DNA from: Lingula anatina
Taxonomy: Eukaryota; Brachiopoda; Lingulata; Lingulida; Lingulidae
Assembly (NCBI RefSeq): GCF_001039355.2
Contig: NW_019775786.1
Coordinates: 1 to 64,000 of the forward strand
Reading direction: 5' to 3'
DNA: 64,000 nucleotides
Shown: piece by piece, positions 49,470 to 60,682 of the stretch
How positions within the stretch are numbered: position 1 is the first letter of the stretch
Layout: every line of letters begins with the position of its first letter
Notes under the pieces: generated by a model
Told to the model about the DNA's origin: nothing
What the model saw: the letters and a program-made list of their open reading frames with translations, nothing else
The model's database searches: none
Position numbers and translations under genes: made by a program

Positions 49470-51185
49470 GTAAGTTTATGTTAAATGTTTGTCCTTGACT
49501 GATTTTGATAGCTCACATATATATTTTTATATATTTAGTTGTTGTATATTTAGTTGTAGGGCATGTTCTCATTCTGAAGTGCTGCAGTTTTCTCTTTTTT
49601 TTCCTATTCTTTTAGGTTTTTGTTTTTCTTTCTTTCTTTCTCTCTTTTTTTNNNNNNNNNNNNNNNNNNNNNNNNNNNNNNNNNNNNNNNNNNNNNNNNN
49701 NNNNNNNNNNNNNNNNNNNNNNNNNNNNNNNNNNNNNNNNNNNNNNNNNNNNNNNNNNNNNNNNNNNNNNNNNNNNNNNNNNNNNNNNNNNNNNNNNNNN
49801 NNNNNNNNNNNNNNNNNNNNNNNNNNNNNNNNNNNNNNNNNNNNNNNNNNNNNNNNNNNNNNNNNNNNNNNNNNNNNNNNNNNNNNNNNNNNNNNNNNNN
49901 NNNNNNNNNNNNNNNNNNNNNNNNNNNNNNNNNNNNNNNNNNNNNNNNNNNNNNNNNNNNNNNNNNNNNNNNNNNNNNNNNNNNNNNNNNTTTTTGTCTA
50001 AATGAGCGTCAGAACTTTGTGTAGCAAAAATCAATTTGGTTGAGAATTTGAACAATTTGCCTTAATTACCTCCTAGTAGTTATACCATGTTCAAAGTCGT
50101 GTGCCAAATTATAAACCAGAAACCCGCTTTTGAGATCTTAGTTTCTTATTTTTGTCAGGCTCCAAGTAGAGATAGAGACTGATTCCCTTCACTTGATTGT
50201 AAATAATTTTTAAAAAGGTTGAATAGTTTCTAAAGGTTGAATAGTTTCTAAAAGTCATTTTTGTGGTATTTTTGTGGTCATTAAAGTAAGCCTCTTCAGC
50301 AAATTACAATTATCTTGATGAATTTTTTTTTTTTTTTTTTTTTTACCTTTCGTTTGTGACAGATGCTAGCATATTAAGGAATGACAAAGGCAGGTCACTT
50401 ATTCTTAAATGATTTCAGACCATTATTGCTAAGTCAGTTTTTAGCAGTATTGCTTATTCTCTCATTCCTAGTTGTATTTTTTTACAGTTGTTCAGCCAGG
50501 TTCTGATAGAATATATATTCAACAGCAACCACCATTACTATTTTTGACTGCCATACAAACTGTTTTATAATTGTTAAAGACAAATTGTATTATTTTTTAC
50601 AGTTGAACAAATAGCTCTTGGTAGAACATATAACCTACCACAGCCATCATCATATTATGACTGCGCTGCCATATAAACTGTTGTCAGTGCCATTATAGTC
50701 AAATTATATTTATTTTTTATAGTTGTTCAAACAGCTCTTGGTAGGAATTATATCTTACCACAGCCACCATCAGTATAGTTATGGCTGCCATGTAAACTGG
50801 CTGTTCTGTCATTGCCATTATTTTCATATTGTGTTTATTTATTTATTTATTTTAATTGTACAAATAGTTCCTGGTAGAACTTAAATCCCACAGAAGCTAC
50901 CGCCTGTTGCCATGATGCCATGCAAAAGGTTTCTGTCATTGCCATAGTCAAATTGTATTTATTTGTTGCAGTTGTTGGAAATTGTGCGGATAGTGTATCA
51001 GGAGTCCTGACTCCCACGCAAACTGTTCTGCCATTGCTGTTATTGTCGAATTGTATCAATTTTCTTTTCCAGTTGTTAAAACAGCTCCAAGTAGAACCTA
51101 TCCCACAACAGCCTCCATTTTGTCACGACTGCCATGCAAATTGTTTTGTGATTGCCATAGTCAAATTGTATCATTTTTTTTCCAG
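49470..51185 (+). other. Intron 1 of the EcR-like gene (contains the assembly gap)
   Basis: The intron runs from GTAAGT at 49470 to AG at 51185. It contains the tail of duplicated copy 2, a 339-N gap, an 18-bp tandem duplication near 50216-50250, a poly-T tract at 50324-50343, and then the tandem acceptor array described separately. True length is uncertain because of the gap. Confidence 0.7.
49652..49990. other. Assembly gap of 339 Ns
   Basis: An unbroken run of N, preceded by a CT-rich tract that also ends the first duplicated copy at 37805. Low-complexity DNA probably caused the break. Confidence 0.99.
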
Positions 51186-51255
51186 TTGTTCAAACAGTTC
51201 CCAGTAGAACCTATCCCACAGCAGCCACTGCCAGTGGCCATGACTACCATGTGAG
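50475..51255 (+). repeat. Seven-unit tandem array of acceptor-like segments before exon 2
   Basis: Units of 101-133 bp each begin with a T-rich tract and an AG, followed by a TTGTTCAAACAGCTC-like segment, then (G/A)GTAGAACCTATCCCAC, GACTGCCATGCAAACTGTT and a ...GCCATAGTCAAATTGTAT tail. The AGs end at 50487, 50602, 50722, (AA at 50855), 50971, 51072 and 51185. The last is the acceptor of exon 2. Read in the frame set by exon 1, units 1, 2, 3, 5 and 6 all reach stop codons before the zinc finger; only unit 7 stays open. Confidence 0.85.
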
Positions 51256-51542
51256 ATGTATGGCCATGCTTAAACAGCATGGAAACATGGTCGGCTTTGA
51301 CATGCAGGGAGATCTCAGCCAATCCTGTATTCCCAGCCCCTCGTCCAGCCAGGCGTCCAGTCCCAGGTCGCCGGCTGCGTCCGTGCTGTCGTCTGGAAGC
51401 AGCAGCCAATGCGGGATCCCTTTCAAGAAGAAGAAAGGCAGCGGAATCCAGGGGAAGAGTATCGAGGAGGAGTTGTGTTTGATATGTGGCGATAGGGCGT
51501 CTGGGTATCATTACAACGCCCTAAGCTGTGAAGGCTGCAAAG
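51186..51542 (+). CDS. EcR: EcR-like exon 2: A/B region and first zinc finger
   Basis: The acceptor is a long T-rich tract ending CCAG at 51185, and the donor G|GTAAGG starts at 51543. The exon encodes residues 37-155 and the first base of G156. The A/B part (38-133) has a Ser/Pro-rich stretch at about 81-111 and a four-lysine run at 117-120. The first zinc finger has C134, C137, C151 and C154, with the P-box CEGCKG (E152, G153, G156) typical of receptors that recognise AGGTCA half-sites. The split inside the glycine after CEGCK is the conserved intron site of NR1 receptors. M62 and M64 are possible internal starts if exon 1 is not used. The first 25 or so codons derive from the last unit of an intronic tandem array. 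Confidence 0.92.
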
Positions 51543-53322
51543 GTAAGGATAAGATACTTAAATTACTGGATCTTTTTCAATGGGGGAAAATTGTGAATTT
51601 TATTGATACAGTATTTCTTTAGTCATTATTCTTAAAATAAGAACGTTCCCACTGAGTGCTATCAACAAATTTGAAAAGCAGGCTACTCTATAGTTCTATT
51701 CTATGAAGTACATGCACCGCAAATGGTATATTGAGCGGGGCAGTGTATTATTTGACATACATAACGAGCAAGGGTTTTCCCAGCAAACCGTCCAGCTGTT
51801 ATATGGACGGCCACCAGATGGCCTATATTTTCTGAGATGGCTGGACAGCCTTAGGCATACTTGGACTCCCTGAAATTTTGTAGGAAATTACAGGTGGTAA
51901 TTTTGGATGTTTATATTTATGTTTATTTGCAGCTTAATTAGTTTGATTGTACAATACTAGAAATTTGTGGATTCACAAACAAACTGTCAGCTTACCTGCA
52001 AATTACTTGGCCAATTAACAAGTTCATTATGCTGTTAACAGTGCAAAGACCCAATTAGGATCTGGCCTAGTCCAGTTAGTTACTTCGTTTGACTAAATTG
52101 GGATCTAGACTGTGACATATACAAGAATCATTTAAACACACTTAAAGTTAGTCAGTTATTTAAAGTATTCAGTGCCTATGGTATGAATATCTTTGAAAAT
52201 CTGACAGTTCTCATTCTTGGATGGTATATTTTTGAGTTCGTGGGCGAGTAAGTGACATTTTCTTAATTGCCTGATGGAGATGGTGTACATATTTTATGAT
52301 CTTTGGCCATATCGTGTAGTGATGTTTTCGATAGCTTTCTTAACAGTCTCTCTTCAAATTGTGTAGCACGACGTTAAGATGCATCCTTCATCATGGAGCT
52401 TTAGTCAATTGACTGACTTGTGAGCCTTCGAGATCAGCATGACATTGTAAATATGCACAAATAAGTGATAACAATCTCTCCTGTCAAGTGACAGTTCCTT
52501 TGTTCGGAACGGTGGTCTGAAAATTCACTTTGACGAATCATGAGGCGAGTTTCAATTGGGCACACTTCCTTGCGTTCAGAATGTTAAAATTGTGCCCAAG
52601 GTGAGTCCAGTGATTGTTCATACAGAACGGAGACAAAAAATTCAGATTCAGAGAAAAAGCGTTTCGTTCGTAATTATTGCGGCGTTCGTATAGATCAGAG
52701 AATTACTGTAGGGTGTCATGTGATTAAGACCCTTCGATGAAGGGTGCTTACATCGTCACATCATGCCACATGGGTAGAAAAGTCTCTTTAGAAAACATTG
52801 TTAAGTCTCTTCAGAAAAACAGATCGTTCCAGTTAACTTTTTTGCACCATCAGTACTCTAGGGTTAACGGAAAACTTTTAATTACTAGTTTGACAGTTGG
52901 CTAAAGATTTTTAGATATTCTGATTATCTTTGTTCCCATTATTTTCAAGTGTGAGGTTATTGGTCATAACTGTTTGTTGAGCCTCATAGCACAGTTATAT
53001 ATGATTGAAGTTGATCATAGATTTTTCTGTTATCTGTTGTGGTGATTTTGCTGTATTTTTGCTAGGGGCATAAAAAGCTCATTATTGTGTAAACTTCAAC
53101 ACCCAAAATCCAGGAATAACACCTGTGATGCTCGATAATGCAGTACTTTATACCTCCAGCATGGCATAATAAGGGAAACCTGACCCTGCTAATTACTACG
53201 TGATTATCTGGCTGTTGTAATGAAGCTATAACCATGCGCACTAATGAATATCATTGTCATGGATTACGTTGCTAAGCTTTTGTAATAAGATATTTTAATA
53301 CACTTGACACAGGGACATAATA

Positions 53323-53379
53323 ACAGAGAGAGAGAGACAGACAGGCAGACAGACAGACAGACAGACAGAGAAAGAGAGT

Positions 53380-53421
<42 letters not shown>

Positions 53422-53470
53422 AGCGAGAGAAAGAGACAGACAGACAGACAAAGAGAGAGAGAGAGAGAGT
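53323..53470. repeat. Compound GA / CAGA microsatellite in intron 2
   Basis: Runs of GA and CAGA. Open frames through it encode only Ser-Leu or Cys-Leu repeats. It ends in TTTATTGTAGCCA, shared with the GA tracts at 6570 and 6651. Confidence 0.9.
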
Positions 53471-53817
53471 TTATTGTAGCCAAAACTGCCACTACTGTTA
53501 TGATTTATGTACAGTTTACCTATGTGTAAACCAAGCAAAGAGTAAAACTAATATTTAGTATACTGATTTCAAGCAGTGTGATCATTGCTTCCTCTCAGTA
53601 CATTCTCAAAAATAAAAAAGAAGTATATGTTTATAATGTCTTTTTTTTCTATAGGCTTACACAATTCTGTCTTAATGTATGAAACATAAGTTGAAGAATT
53701 AAGGTCTTTTATTTTCTTTTTATTTTCAAAAACATGATCTTTCTCACTAAAGAGACTTTGACATGTCCATTGAGCATCTTCACTAGTCAAAAGTTTTTCA
53801 AAACCCCACTTGAAGAA

Positions 53818-53930
53818 AAGAATTCATTCTTATTAGCTAAGTACTGTATGTGCACATTGCATTGCCCAAATAAACATGTACATCTGCATTTGTGTGCAAG
53901 TAATGCTTGAGTGCATAAGTGTGTTTGTAA
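53818..53930. repeat. Dispersed repeat pair, member 1
   Basis: TTCATTCTTATTAGCTAAGT, then GCATTTGTGTGCAAGTAATG and CTTGAGTGCAT, recur at 54358-54470. Confidence 0.6.
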
Positions 53931-54357
53931 TAATAATAATTATAATCATTTTATTTACATCTCACATTTAAAAATAAAACCCAGCCTACTAAGGGTTATG
54001 AGAGACTAAAACCTGTGATAGTACATTTAGAATTAATTAAAGTTCTTTTAAGTAAATTACCTATCAATAAAACACCTTAAAAAAGATATTCTATGTAAAA
54101 CTTTTTAAAGCATCTCATCGTTATTAGTAAGATTTACTTCTCCACATCTTTGTGTGTATTTTTTATGCTGTCTTAAATTGTATCTGATCATTTTGCGTAA
54201 GAAATTAAAACTTGTCATTGTAATTAAATGCATGAGAATGTTCGTCTATATGAATTTCAAGGTTTAAAGGTCTTCTCTAATGTCTTTACAGAGTTCACAG
54301 TTAATCAAAAAATGTTTTTATTTCACTCTATTTCATGTAAGGACCAATATGTGCATA

Positions 54358-54470
54358 GAAGCTCATTCTTATTAGCTAAGTACTGTAACAGTGCACGTTT
54401 CATTACCCATTTAATCACGTGCATCTGCAGTCGTGTGCAAGTAATGCTTGAGTGCATTTGTGTGTGTATG
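54358..54470. repeat. Dispersed repeat pair, member 2
   Basis: Counterpart of 53818-53930; both run into GTGTG-rich tails. Confidence 0.6.
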
Positions 54471-55171
54471 AATGGATGCACGTGCGTGTGTGCGCAGTCA
54501 TTGGCATTTTTTTTAATACCACATAACTGAGAGGTATATAATAAAGATATACTCTGGAGAAGACACCAGAGTTTCTCTGTCTGGACACATACAACCATTC
54601 TAATCCTGATAATCTGCAATCTGTAGCAAAGACGTCATTGAAAACTTCAGCTAAAAATATCTTCAAACACGGCAAGGTGTATGTGCTTAGTAGAATACAA
54701 AGAAAAGTTCGGAAATAGAGCCAATGGTATGAAATGCCATCATCTCTCTTTTTCTCTCGATCTTTTTCTATTTCAACGACAAAGTAACAGCATATTTCTC
54801 AAACAAGCTGATTAGACCCAAGAAGATTTGAGAGATGAAACCTTGGTTAATCTAGGATTACCACTGAGGGATAAGGGTTGGTTTTCTTGAATCTCCTTGT
54901 TTTTCTCATCATTGTCGTGACACGACACAGCCTTTTTTTATGTAATACTTGCTTTATGTAATACTTGTAAAATGTAAGGCATTTTGTGGCAAAATGTTTC
55001 AAAACTTGTAGTAACACTTTTGGCAGTGGACAATTAGTTTAATCAAGTTTTGTTTAAATTACATAGTTCATTTTTATGAACAAATATATAGTCTCTGTAT
55101 TTAGTAGCCAGCATATGTGTCTGTGTCATGGGCATTGCATTAAAATTTTGACAGTTAACCCTTTTTGTGCA

Positions 55172-55907
55172 TGATATCTGAGCTTGTCTTTAGACCACGT
55201 GACCTCCATTGATGGCTATACTCTGTTAAAATCTCTTAAGAGATTTTAACAAAAAACCAAATTTTTTTTTAAAAAACCAGGGACTAACTTAAAATGTAAA
55301 AATGGATTCATTAACCATTGTGAAGTCTGGAAAAATTGTTGTTTAAGGGGCCCGCACACGGTGAGCATTCGGCGCGCGCCACTTGCGCTGCGCCACATGC
55401 TCACACTCCTCAGCTCCCCGCAAACGATGCGCTCTTTGCTCAGCAGAGATGCCTCCCGGCCTGCCCCTATCGGACACACCGCGAACTGTGGGATCATGTG
55501 ATTAAGGAAACATTACATATTTTTTTTTTTTCTGAAAGTAATGGCAAATGGTGACCACATTAATCAATCAGACTAACTATAACTGTGTACATTTTTGTTG
55601 ACTTCACTGGGGGCTGCCATTTTTGTTTGTTTCCGGCTACTGGCACATGCGCATTGTTAGCATGGCGTGAGCAATCGGCGCTTGCACCCCGCACACGCTG
55701 AGACATTTGCCTCAAGAGACCAAAAAAATCAAACACGTGAGAAATTTTGCTCAGCTGCGCGTGAGGCAAAAATCTCACCAAAATACCCCCGCACACAATG
55801 AGAAAACGGCGCAGCGCAAGTGGCGCACGCCGAATGCTCACCGTGTGCGGGCCCCTTTACTCTAGGAAAATTCATTTTTTGGCTGAAAACGAAGAGTTAT
55901 TATCCCT
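55172..55907. mobile_element. piggyBac-like MITE in intron 2, split by a nested element
   Basis: Left part 55172-55345 (TCTGAGCTTGTCTTTAGACC, AAAATCTCTTAAGAGATTTT, CCAGGGACTAAC) and right part 55857-55907 (CTCTAGGAAAATTCATTTTT, ACGAAGAGTTATTATCCCT) followed by TTAA at 55908. It is in reverse orientation to the copy at 41913, with the far end truncated. Confidence 0.8.
55346..55856. mobile_element. PIF/Harbinger-like MITE nested in a piggyBac-like MITE
   Basis: Inverted ends AGGGGCCCGCACACGGTGAG and CTCACCGTGTGCGGGCCCCT continue for at least 30 bp (GCATTCGGCG / CGCCGAATGC). Flanked by TTA (55343-55345, 55857-55859). 511 bp, GC-rich ends, no transposase. The open frames at 55246-55554 only partly overlap it and look spurious. 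Confidence 0.85.
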
Positions 55908-56296
55908 TTAAATGACCCCATCTTTTCAATGGGTTAAAAAATGGGAATTCTACAGATTTTTGCATTTTTTCATGCCAGAAATCTTAAAATTTGAACATTT
56001 TTGAAAGCGTAGCAATCTTATAGTTTTATTCTAGACAGCGAAAGAGACCACTAATGCAACAAAGAATTTTTTTTTTTTACAATTTCAAAGTAACATGGAT
56101 GAAAGATTGACAATTTGTCCATAAAAGATCCAGTCATAATAGAGGTGTTTGTGATGAGAGATCAGTTGCTTATAATTTTTTGAGCCAAACAGAGAAATAT
56201 ATTTGTACCATTGATAATTGTTTATTGACCAAATGTTTATCTGAGCTTTGAGTTGGATATAATGATGAGCAGCATTTTAAAGATAATTGATGTTTT

Positions 56297-56299
<3 letters not shown>

Positions 56300-56332
<33 letters not shown>
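56300..56332. repeat. GT microsatellite just before exon 3
   Basis: About 16 GT units, ending roughly 95 bp upstream of the exon 3 acceptor. Confidence 0.9.
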
Positions 56333-56335
<3 letters not shown>

Positions 56336-56427
56336 ATAACAATAACATGCATTAATAGAAAAAAATCTTGCAGTCCTTGGTGAAAATTTCATAAAATTTT
56401 CTAATTCTAATGGACTCTTCATTACAG

Positions 56428-56568
56428 GTTTTTTTAGGAGGAGCATCACTCGCAATGCGACGTACATGTGTAAATATGGAGGAAAGTGCGAGATGGACAT
56501 GTGGATGCGACGGAAGTGCCAGGCATGTCGGTTACGAAGATGTAAAGAAGTTGGAATGAAAGAGGAGT
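56428..56568 (+). CDS. EcR: EcR-like exon 3: second zinc finger and start of C-terminal extension
   Basis: The acceptor TTACAG precedes 56428 and the donor T|GTGAGT follows 56568. Residues 156-202 begin GFFRRS and contain the second-finger cysteines C170, C176, C186 and C189. The D-box loop between C170 and C176 is KYGGK. The helix after the finger reads [17 protein letters not shown]. Two departures from most NR1H members are visible: alanine at 188 where glutamate is usual (CQECR), and tryptophan at 181 where tyrosine is usual (MDMYMRRKC). Both were compared against family sequences from memory. The exon ends in phase 1, and exon 4 completes C203. Confidence 0.93.
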
Positions 56569-58753
56569 GTGAGTATTACATATTGTGTTTGATATATCCT
56601 TACCCTATGAATGTTGCTTCCAACAGGAAGATCATTGCACTTGTACTTTGCTTATGAGAGATGAATACTATTATTATGCTTCATTGCCTTCCAATTGTCT
56701 TTCCAGAAAATGAAAAAGACATGTAATTTTGTTTTTTGTTAAGGTCTTTACACTGTTGATTTCATGAAGGACGCAGACCATAAAACCTATGAAATATTAA
56801 TCTTTTTCTTGTTTTCCCCTTAAGATATCATAATATATTTGAGTAGCTTTAATATGACAACCAAAACTTGATTCAGAGGCTATTTTAAGATGGTTTGAAA
56901 TGCCACCTTTCCAAGAATGGATGACAGGTCAGCGTGACATGTCAGGTTGACATTTTCAATATCTGAGTCCGAGAGGTGATTGGCAAGTTTGGCTGAAGAC
57001 CAACAGTCTGAATTTTATCAACAAATCCCGTAAACATGTTTTCATGGAATAACTCACTTATCCTTGAGTTTATTGAATTTTCCATTTTCATTTGTCCATT
57101 TAGTAAATCTATCATTTCTAATCTTTGTTAATTATTTTCATGTAATATTTAATAGAAATATCGCTCTATTGTTATAGACATCATTTACAGTCCCCTGTTC
57201 ATATTTTGAAGCCAACAAAGAGTAGCATTATACCACTTTGGGGATACAAATTTAAATATCATATTGAAAAATTGGCTTAAAAAAGGAACAGTTCTATTTC
57301 AAGTACGCTTAATTAAGCATCTCCTGTACTTAACTGTCTGTTACCATTTGCCATATTTGTAAAGCACTACACATTTTATCACATATAACAACATTCAGAC
57401 TCTCTGGTATTTTTAAGTTTTCAGGTTTGCATTTTTATGATTATCCAAGTCGGCTTCTACTTCTTTACTTTGATTTTCATCAATAACAACAAAATATGTT
57501 CAACCCAAGTATAAGAAACAGTAAAACTTCCTATTCTACAATTTTTGTCATCAAGAGTTTTATCAAATTTTCAAAGCATCTTTGAATTCCATTTCGTACT
57601 ACTAATCTCACTTAATACCAATTAGTTTTTTAAGTTTTCTTAATGTGATTAAAATTTTATTTAAAAAATTGCTTGGTTCATTTTATGCCTCCTTCAGTTC
57701 AATTCATTTATATAAGGTTCAAATTATCTTAGAAAATGCTTTGTATATATTTGTAAACAGTGTTGAGATATGTGTAAAGCATGGTTTATTGATGAAATAT
57801 TATTGTTATTTTTATTATTACTTTGTGACAAAGGACAATGGAATGGAAATTATATATTTTTGATTATTATTTTTATCACTATTGTTGTTACCATTGTTAC
57901 CATTTGTAGAAATAGTTTTGGTTACAGCTTAACTGAGTTGCCATGGCAACTGCACTTGCTGAAAGTACTCGATTGCAATTACTGGCCCACATTAGTAGAT
58001 CAAGGACAATTCTTCTTGATCTGGCACTACATGAAATAAGGAACTTGAGAAGAGAATGGTGTATGCGGTTAACTGGCATTTTACACATGCTTTATATTTC
58101 ACAACTTGTCACATTGTAGAATGTGAAGGGTGTGGAAAAGAATCGATATCTGAAAGGGAACGTGAGTTAATGATGATGATGCCTCAAATCCCAAAGTGCT
58201 TACTTTTTTTCCAGTTAATTAATTTGGTGTTTCGGATAGTACATTAAGCCATTTTCTTAGCAGTTGTTCTTTTTTTTTTTTTTTTACAGAATTTTTTTAA
58301 AAGTCAGATTTTTTATTATTATTATGAAAGACAATATGTTGGCCATGCTTACAGTTTTTACTATATAAAAATAGGAACCAGAAAAGCACTTGGAAACCAC
58401 AGAACCCCTCAAAGGCAGTGCCATTGTCATCAATTCTAATCTTGAAATTAATAAATAGTCACCAAAATATAATTGTTTGTTACATTTTCCACTTCTGACA
58501 GTTTCTGAAAATTTTCGTCTAAATCCATCCATAATTGTGCTAACAGACGGAGACAGACAAATGGATCCAATCACATAGCTTCCTTGGCAGAATTAATAAG
58601 TTTTACACAACATGAATTTTATTTTTGAAAAAATTGATATAATTTATTTCAGAAAAAAAAATTTTATGCTCATAATGACTTGCTAGTAATATGACCTCTA
58701 AAAATACAGTGTTGAAAAAAAAACTTTTAAGGTCAATGTTATTTATGTTTTAG
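56569..58753 (+). other. Intron 3 of the EcR-like gene
   Basis: 2.2 kb from GTGAGT to TTTTAG. It is AT-rich with no coding signal. At about 58380-58590 it contains a decayed copy of the dispersed repeat also seen at 34895 and 46595, ending in a GACAGACAAA stretch and CTTCCTTGGCAGAA. Confidence 0.85.
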
Positions 58754-59040
58754 GCCTTCTGTCGGATGAACAATGTAAAGCTCGAGATGCCAGAAGGAAA
58801 TCAAAAAACGTAGGTCAGCGTAAAGGCCATCCCAGTCCCGACAGTAACACGGGCACCAATGTTGCAGAGTTAAGTAATAGCAGCAAAGACACTGGTCGCA
58901 GTAATAGCGCTAGTGGTAATGACATTACTCAGGATCCTCTGTCCGAAATCACAGAGAAGGAGAAAGTGCTTGTGGAAATGCTGGTGGTTTATCAGGATCA
59001 GTATGAGATAGCCAAGGAGGAGGATATTAAAAAAGTCTCT
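58754..59040 (+). CDS. EcR: EcR-like exon 4: hinge and helix 1 of the ligand-binding domain
   Basis: The acceptor TTTTAG precedes 58754; the donor TCT|GTGAGT follows 59040 in phase 0. Residues 203-298. The opening CLLSDEQCK matches the position after the second finger in NR1H receptors. A basic run (R216-K220, R225-K226) fits a nuclear localisation or T/A-box region. The middle (about 229-262) is a low-complexity Ser/Asn/Gly/Thr hinge. From P264, with LVVYQDQYE followed by EEDIKK, it aligns with EcR helix 1 and the following loop; insect EcR has YQEGYEQPSEEDLKR here, which is the strongest sign separating it from FXR and LXR. Confidence 0.9.
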
Positions 59041-59159
59041 GTGAGTATAAAGTACAATGTAGATGGAACCAGGCAAGGCTTGGATCATCTGTTACATTGT
59101 TTGTAGTTCCAAGGGGTTTATTTACAGGCCGGTACCCAACTACTGCAAAATTGTAACTG

Positions 59160-59292
59160 AAAATGTGAACCTTTTGTCATGAAACCTTAGTTAACCAAGA
59201 TCAAATTTACCCAGAGTGTTCCTTTTCCCAGCCAAAAGGGTGGTTCTTTCAAACCCCCGAACCCCCCCCCCCTCCCCCTGGTTGAAGACCTG
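59160..59292. mobile_element. Partial relative of the 46618 element in intron 4
   Basis: AAGATCAAATTTACCCAGAG, then TTTTCCCAGCCAAAAGGGTG GTTCTTTCAAACCCC and CCCCTGGTTGAAGACCTG match the right two-thirds of the element at 46618. Confidence 0.6.
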
Positions 59293-59684
59293 ATTTATTA
59301 CTATTTTCGTGATAATTAATCACCTACTTTCCAATGTGTTTATGAAAAAGATTGGTTTCGCTATTGTCATCTTGTCACAAGCACATTATCAGGTTGAATG
59401 CCCACAGGTCATGGTTCCAAGGTTTTTTTTTTTTATTTAATGATGTTTAGTGATAATCAATTACTTACTTTGGAACAAGGTATTTATGAAACAGGTTTTT
59501 GCTATTGTCACAAGTATGGCACGCCAAAGCGGAAAAATTTCAAGACGGGAAAATTTCCTTCAAGACATCGAAAATACATTCAAGACACAAATATTTTGTC
59601 TCAATTCATACATTTCCATCATCTAGATTTGAAAAATGGCTTCAAATCGGAAATTTTCATTCAAAACAACAGAATATCAGTGCA

Positions 59685-59839
59685 AGATAAATTTTAGTTC
59701 AAGACGGCAAAATCGCCTTCAAGACAGCAAAATTGGCTTCAAGATTCACGTGACTCGTCAAGATTCACGTGACTCCACCGAACGATGACGTCACCACATC
59801 AAACATGGCGAATTTGCCGTCTTGAACTAAAATTTATCT
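59685..59839. repeat. 33-bp inverted repeat with CRE and paired E-boxes in intron 4
   Basis: Arms 59685-59717 and 59807-59839 (both contain TTTTAGTTCAAGACGGCAAA or its complement) differ at one position. The loop of about 90 bp holds two tandem TCAAGATTCACGTGACTC units (CACGTG at 59747 and 59766) and a perfect TGACGTCA at 59786. Possibly a small foldback transposon; regulatory role unknown. Confidence 0.65.
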
Positions 59840-60006
59840 TGGGTATCAAATTTTTTCTGTCGGAAGATGGTCAAAAATGGAGGATGGATTAACAAATTAA
59901 AGATAATATGGAAAACCGTCAGAAAATATCTCTGGATCTGCCCCTGAGAAACAAACTTTGGTTGACAATTATGCAAAATGAATATTTGGGCTGAAATTTA
60001 TTTCTT

Positions 60007-60042
<36 letters not shown>

Positions 60043-60682
60043 TTTTTTTTTTTTTTTTTTTTGTGGGAGGCAAATGTGAACTGATGAACATTGTACATCT
60101 GAAATGGTTCAGTTGTTGACACCATCACAAGTCAATCATGTTATAATGCTGGTGATTAAAACTCCCAGTAAGCCATTTTTGTAATGTATTTGATCATGCA
60201 AGAAGGACTGCATATTTCTGATTTAATTTTGTTTGCATATTTCTTTAATTTTTGTTGGCTAGTCCTCTTTCTTTTTAAAAAATCTTTAAAGATTTCTCAA
60301 AATTATTTAGCATCCTTTTCCTTGGAAGAAATTAATCGCTTTTAAGTGACGTAGAGTGCACACTATAATTTTATTTTACAGGGTTTGGAAGTAAAATATA
60401 AAGAATGTCCAATATTATCCTATGGCATTTCTTCTTTGTTTTATGGACATTCGAAAATTACTGTGGATGAATTGCTATTGATAATCAACACTTTTGCAAG
60501 TTACAGAATTTTTTTGTCAAAATCTTTTCTCAAACGGGCCCTCACACTTTTTTGTCAGATTTCTTTTGAAATAACTTACTTGTGAGGTGACCTTCAAGAC
60601 CGTAATTTGCAGAAGGGTCACATAAGCAATGTATTTTTTTCACTGACACATTCTATATAGATTTCTTAAAATCATTTTCCAG

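Larger units (their letters stand above)
51543..56427 (+). other. Intron 2 of the EcR-like gene
   Basis: 4.9 kb from GTAAGG to TTACAG. It holds a GA/CAGA microsatellite (53323-53470), a dispersed 110-bp repeat pair (53818 and 54358), a piggyBac-like MITE carrying a nested Harbinger-like MITE (55172-55911), and a GT tract (56300-56332). From 51545 to 53300 I see no clear feature beyond a fragment with the TTTTTCAATGGGG motif near 51575, shared with other repeats in the window. Confidence 0.85.
59041..60682 (+). other. Intron 4 of the EcR-like gene
   Basis: 1.6 kb from GTGAGT to TTCCAG. It holds a partial copy (59160-59292) of the element at 46618, a degenerate TTCAAGAC repeat (59540-59760), a 33-bp inverted repeat with CRE and E-box motifs (59685-59839), and a TTTA/poly-T tract (60012-60062). 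Confidence 0.85.

Noticed and set aside
49489-50055. Open frames across the N gap
   Set aside because: They exist only because N codons contain no stops.
50920-51254. Frames through the intronic array as true extra exons
   Set aside because: They run into stops before the zinc finger and are out of frame with the DBD; kept only as a finding about possible poison splicing.
51251-51622. Reading frame starting at 51251 as a stand-alone 123-residue protein
   Set aside because: It is exon 2 read through into intron 2. The CEGCK|G split, the GTAAGG donor and exon 3 show it is part of a spliced gene.
55246-55554. Open frames in the GC-rich patch of intron 2
   Set aside because: The patch is a Harbinger-like MITE with inverted ends; the frames cross its boundary and show no domain.
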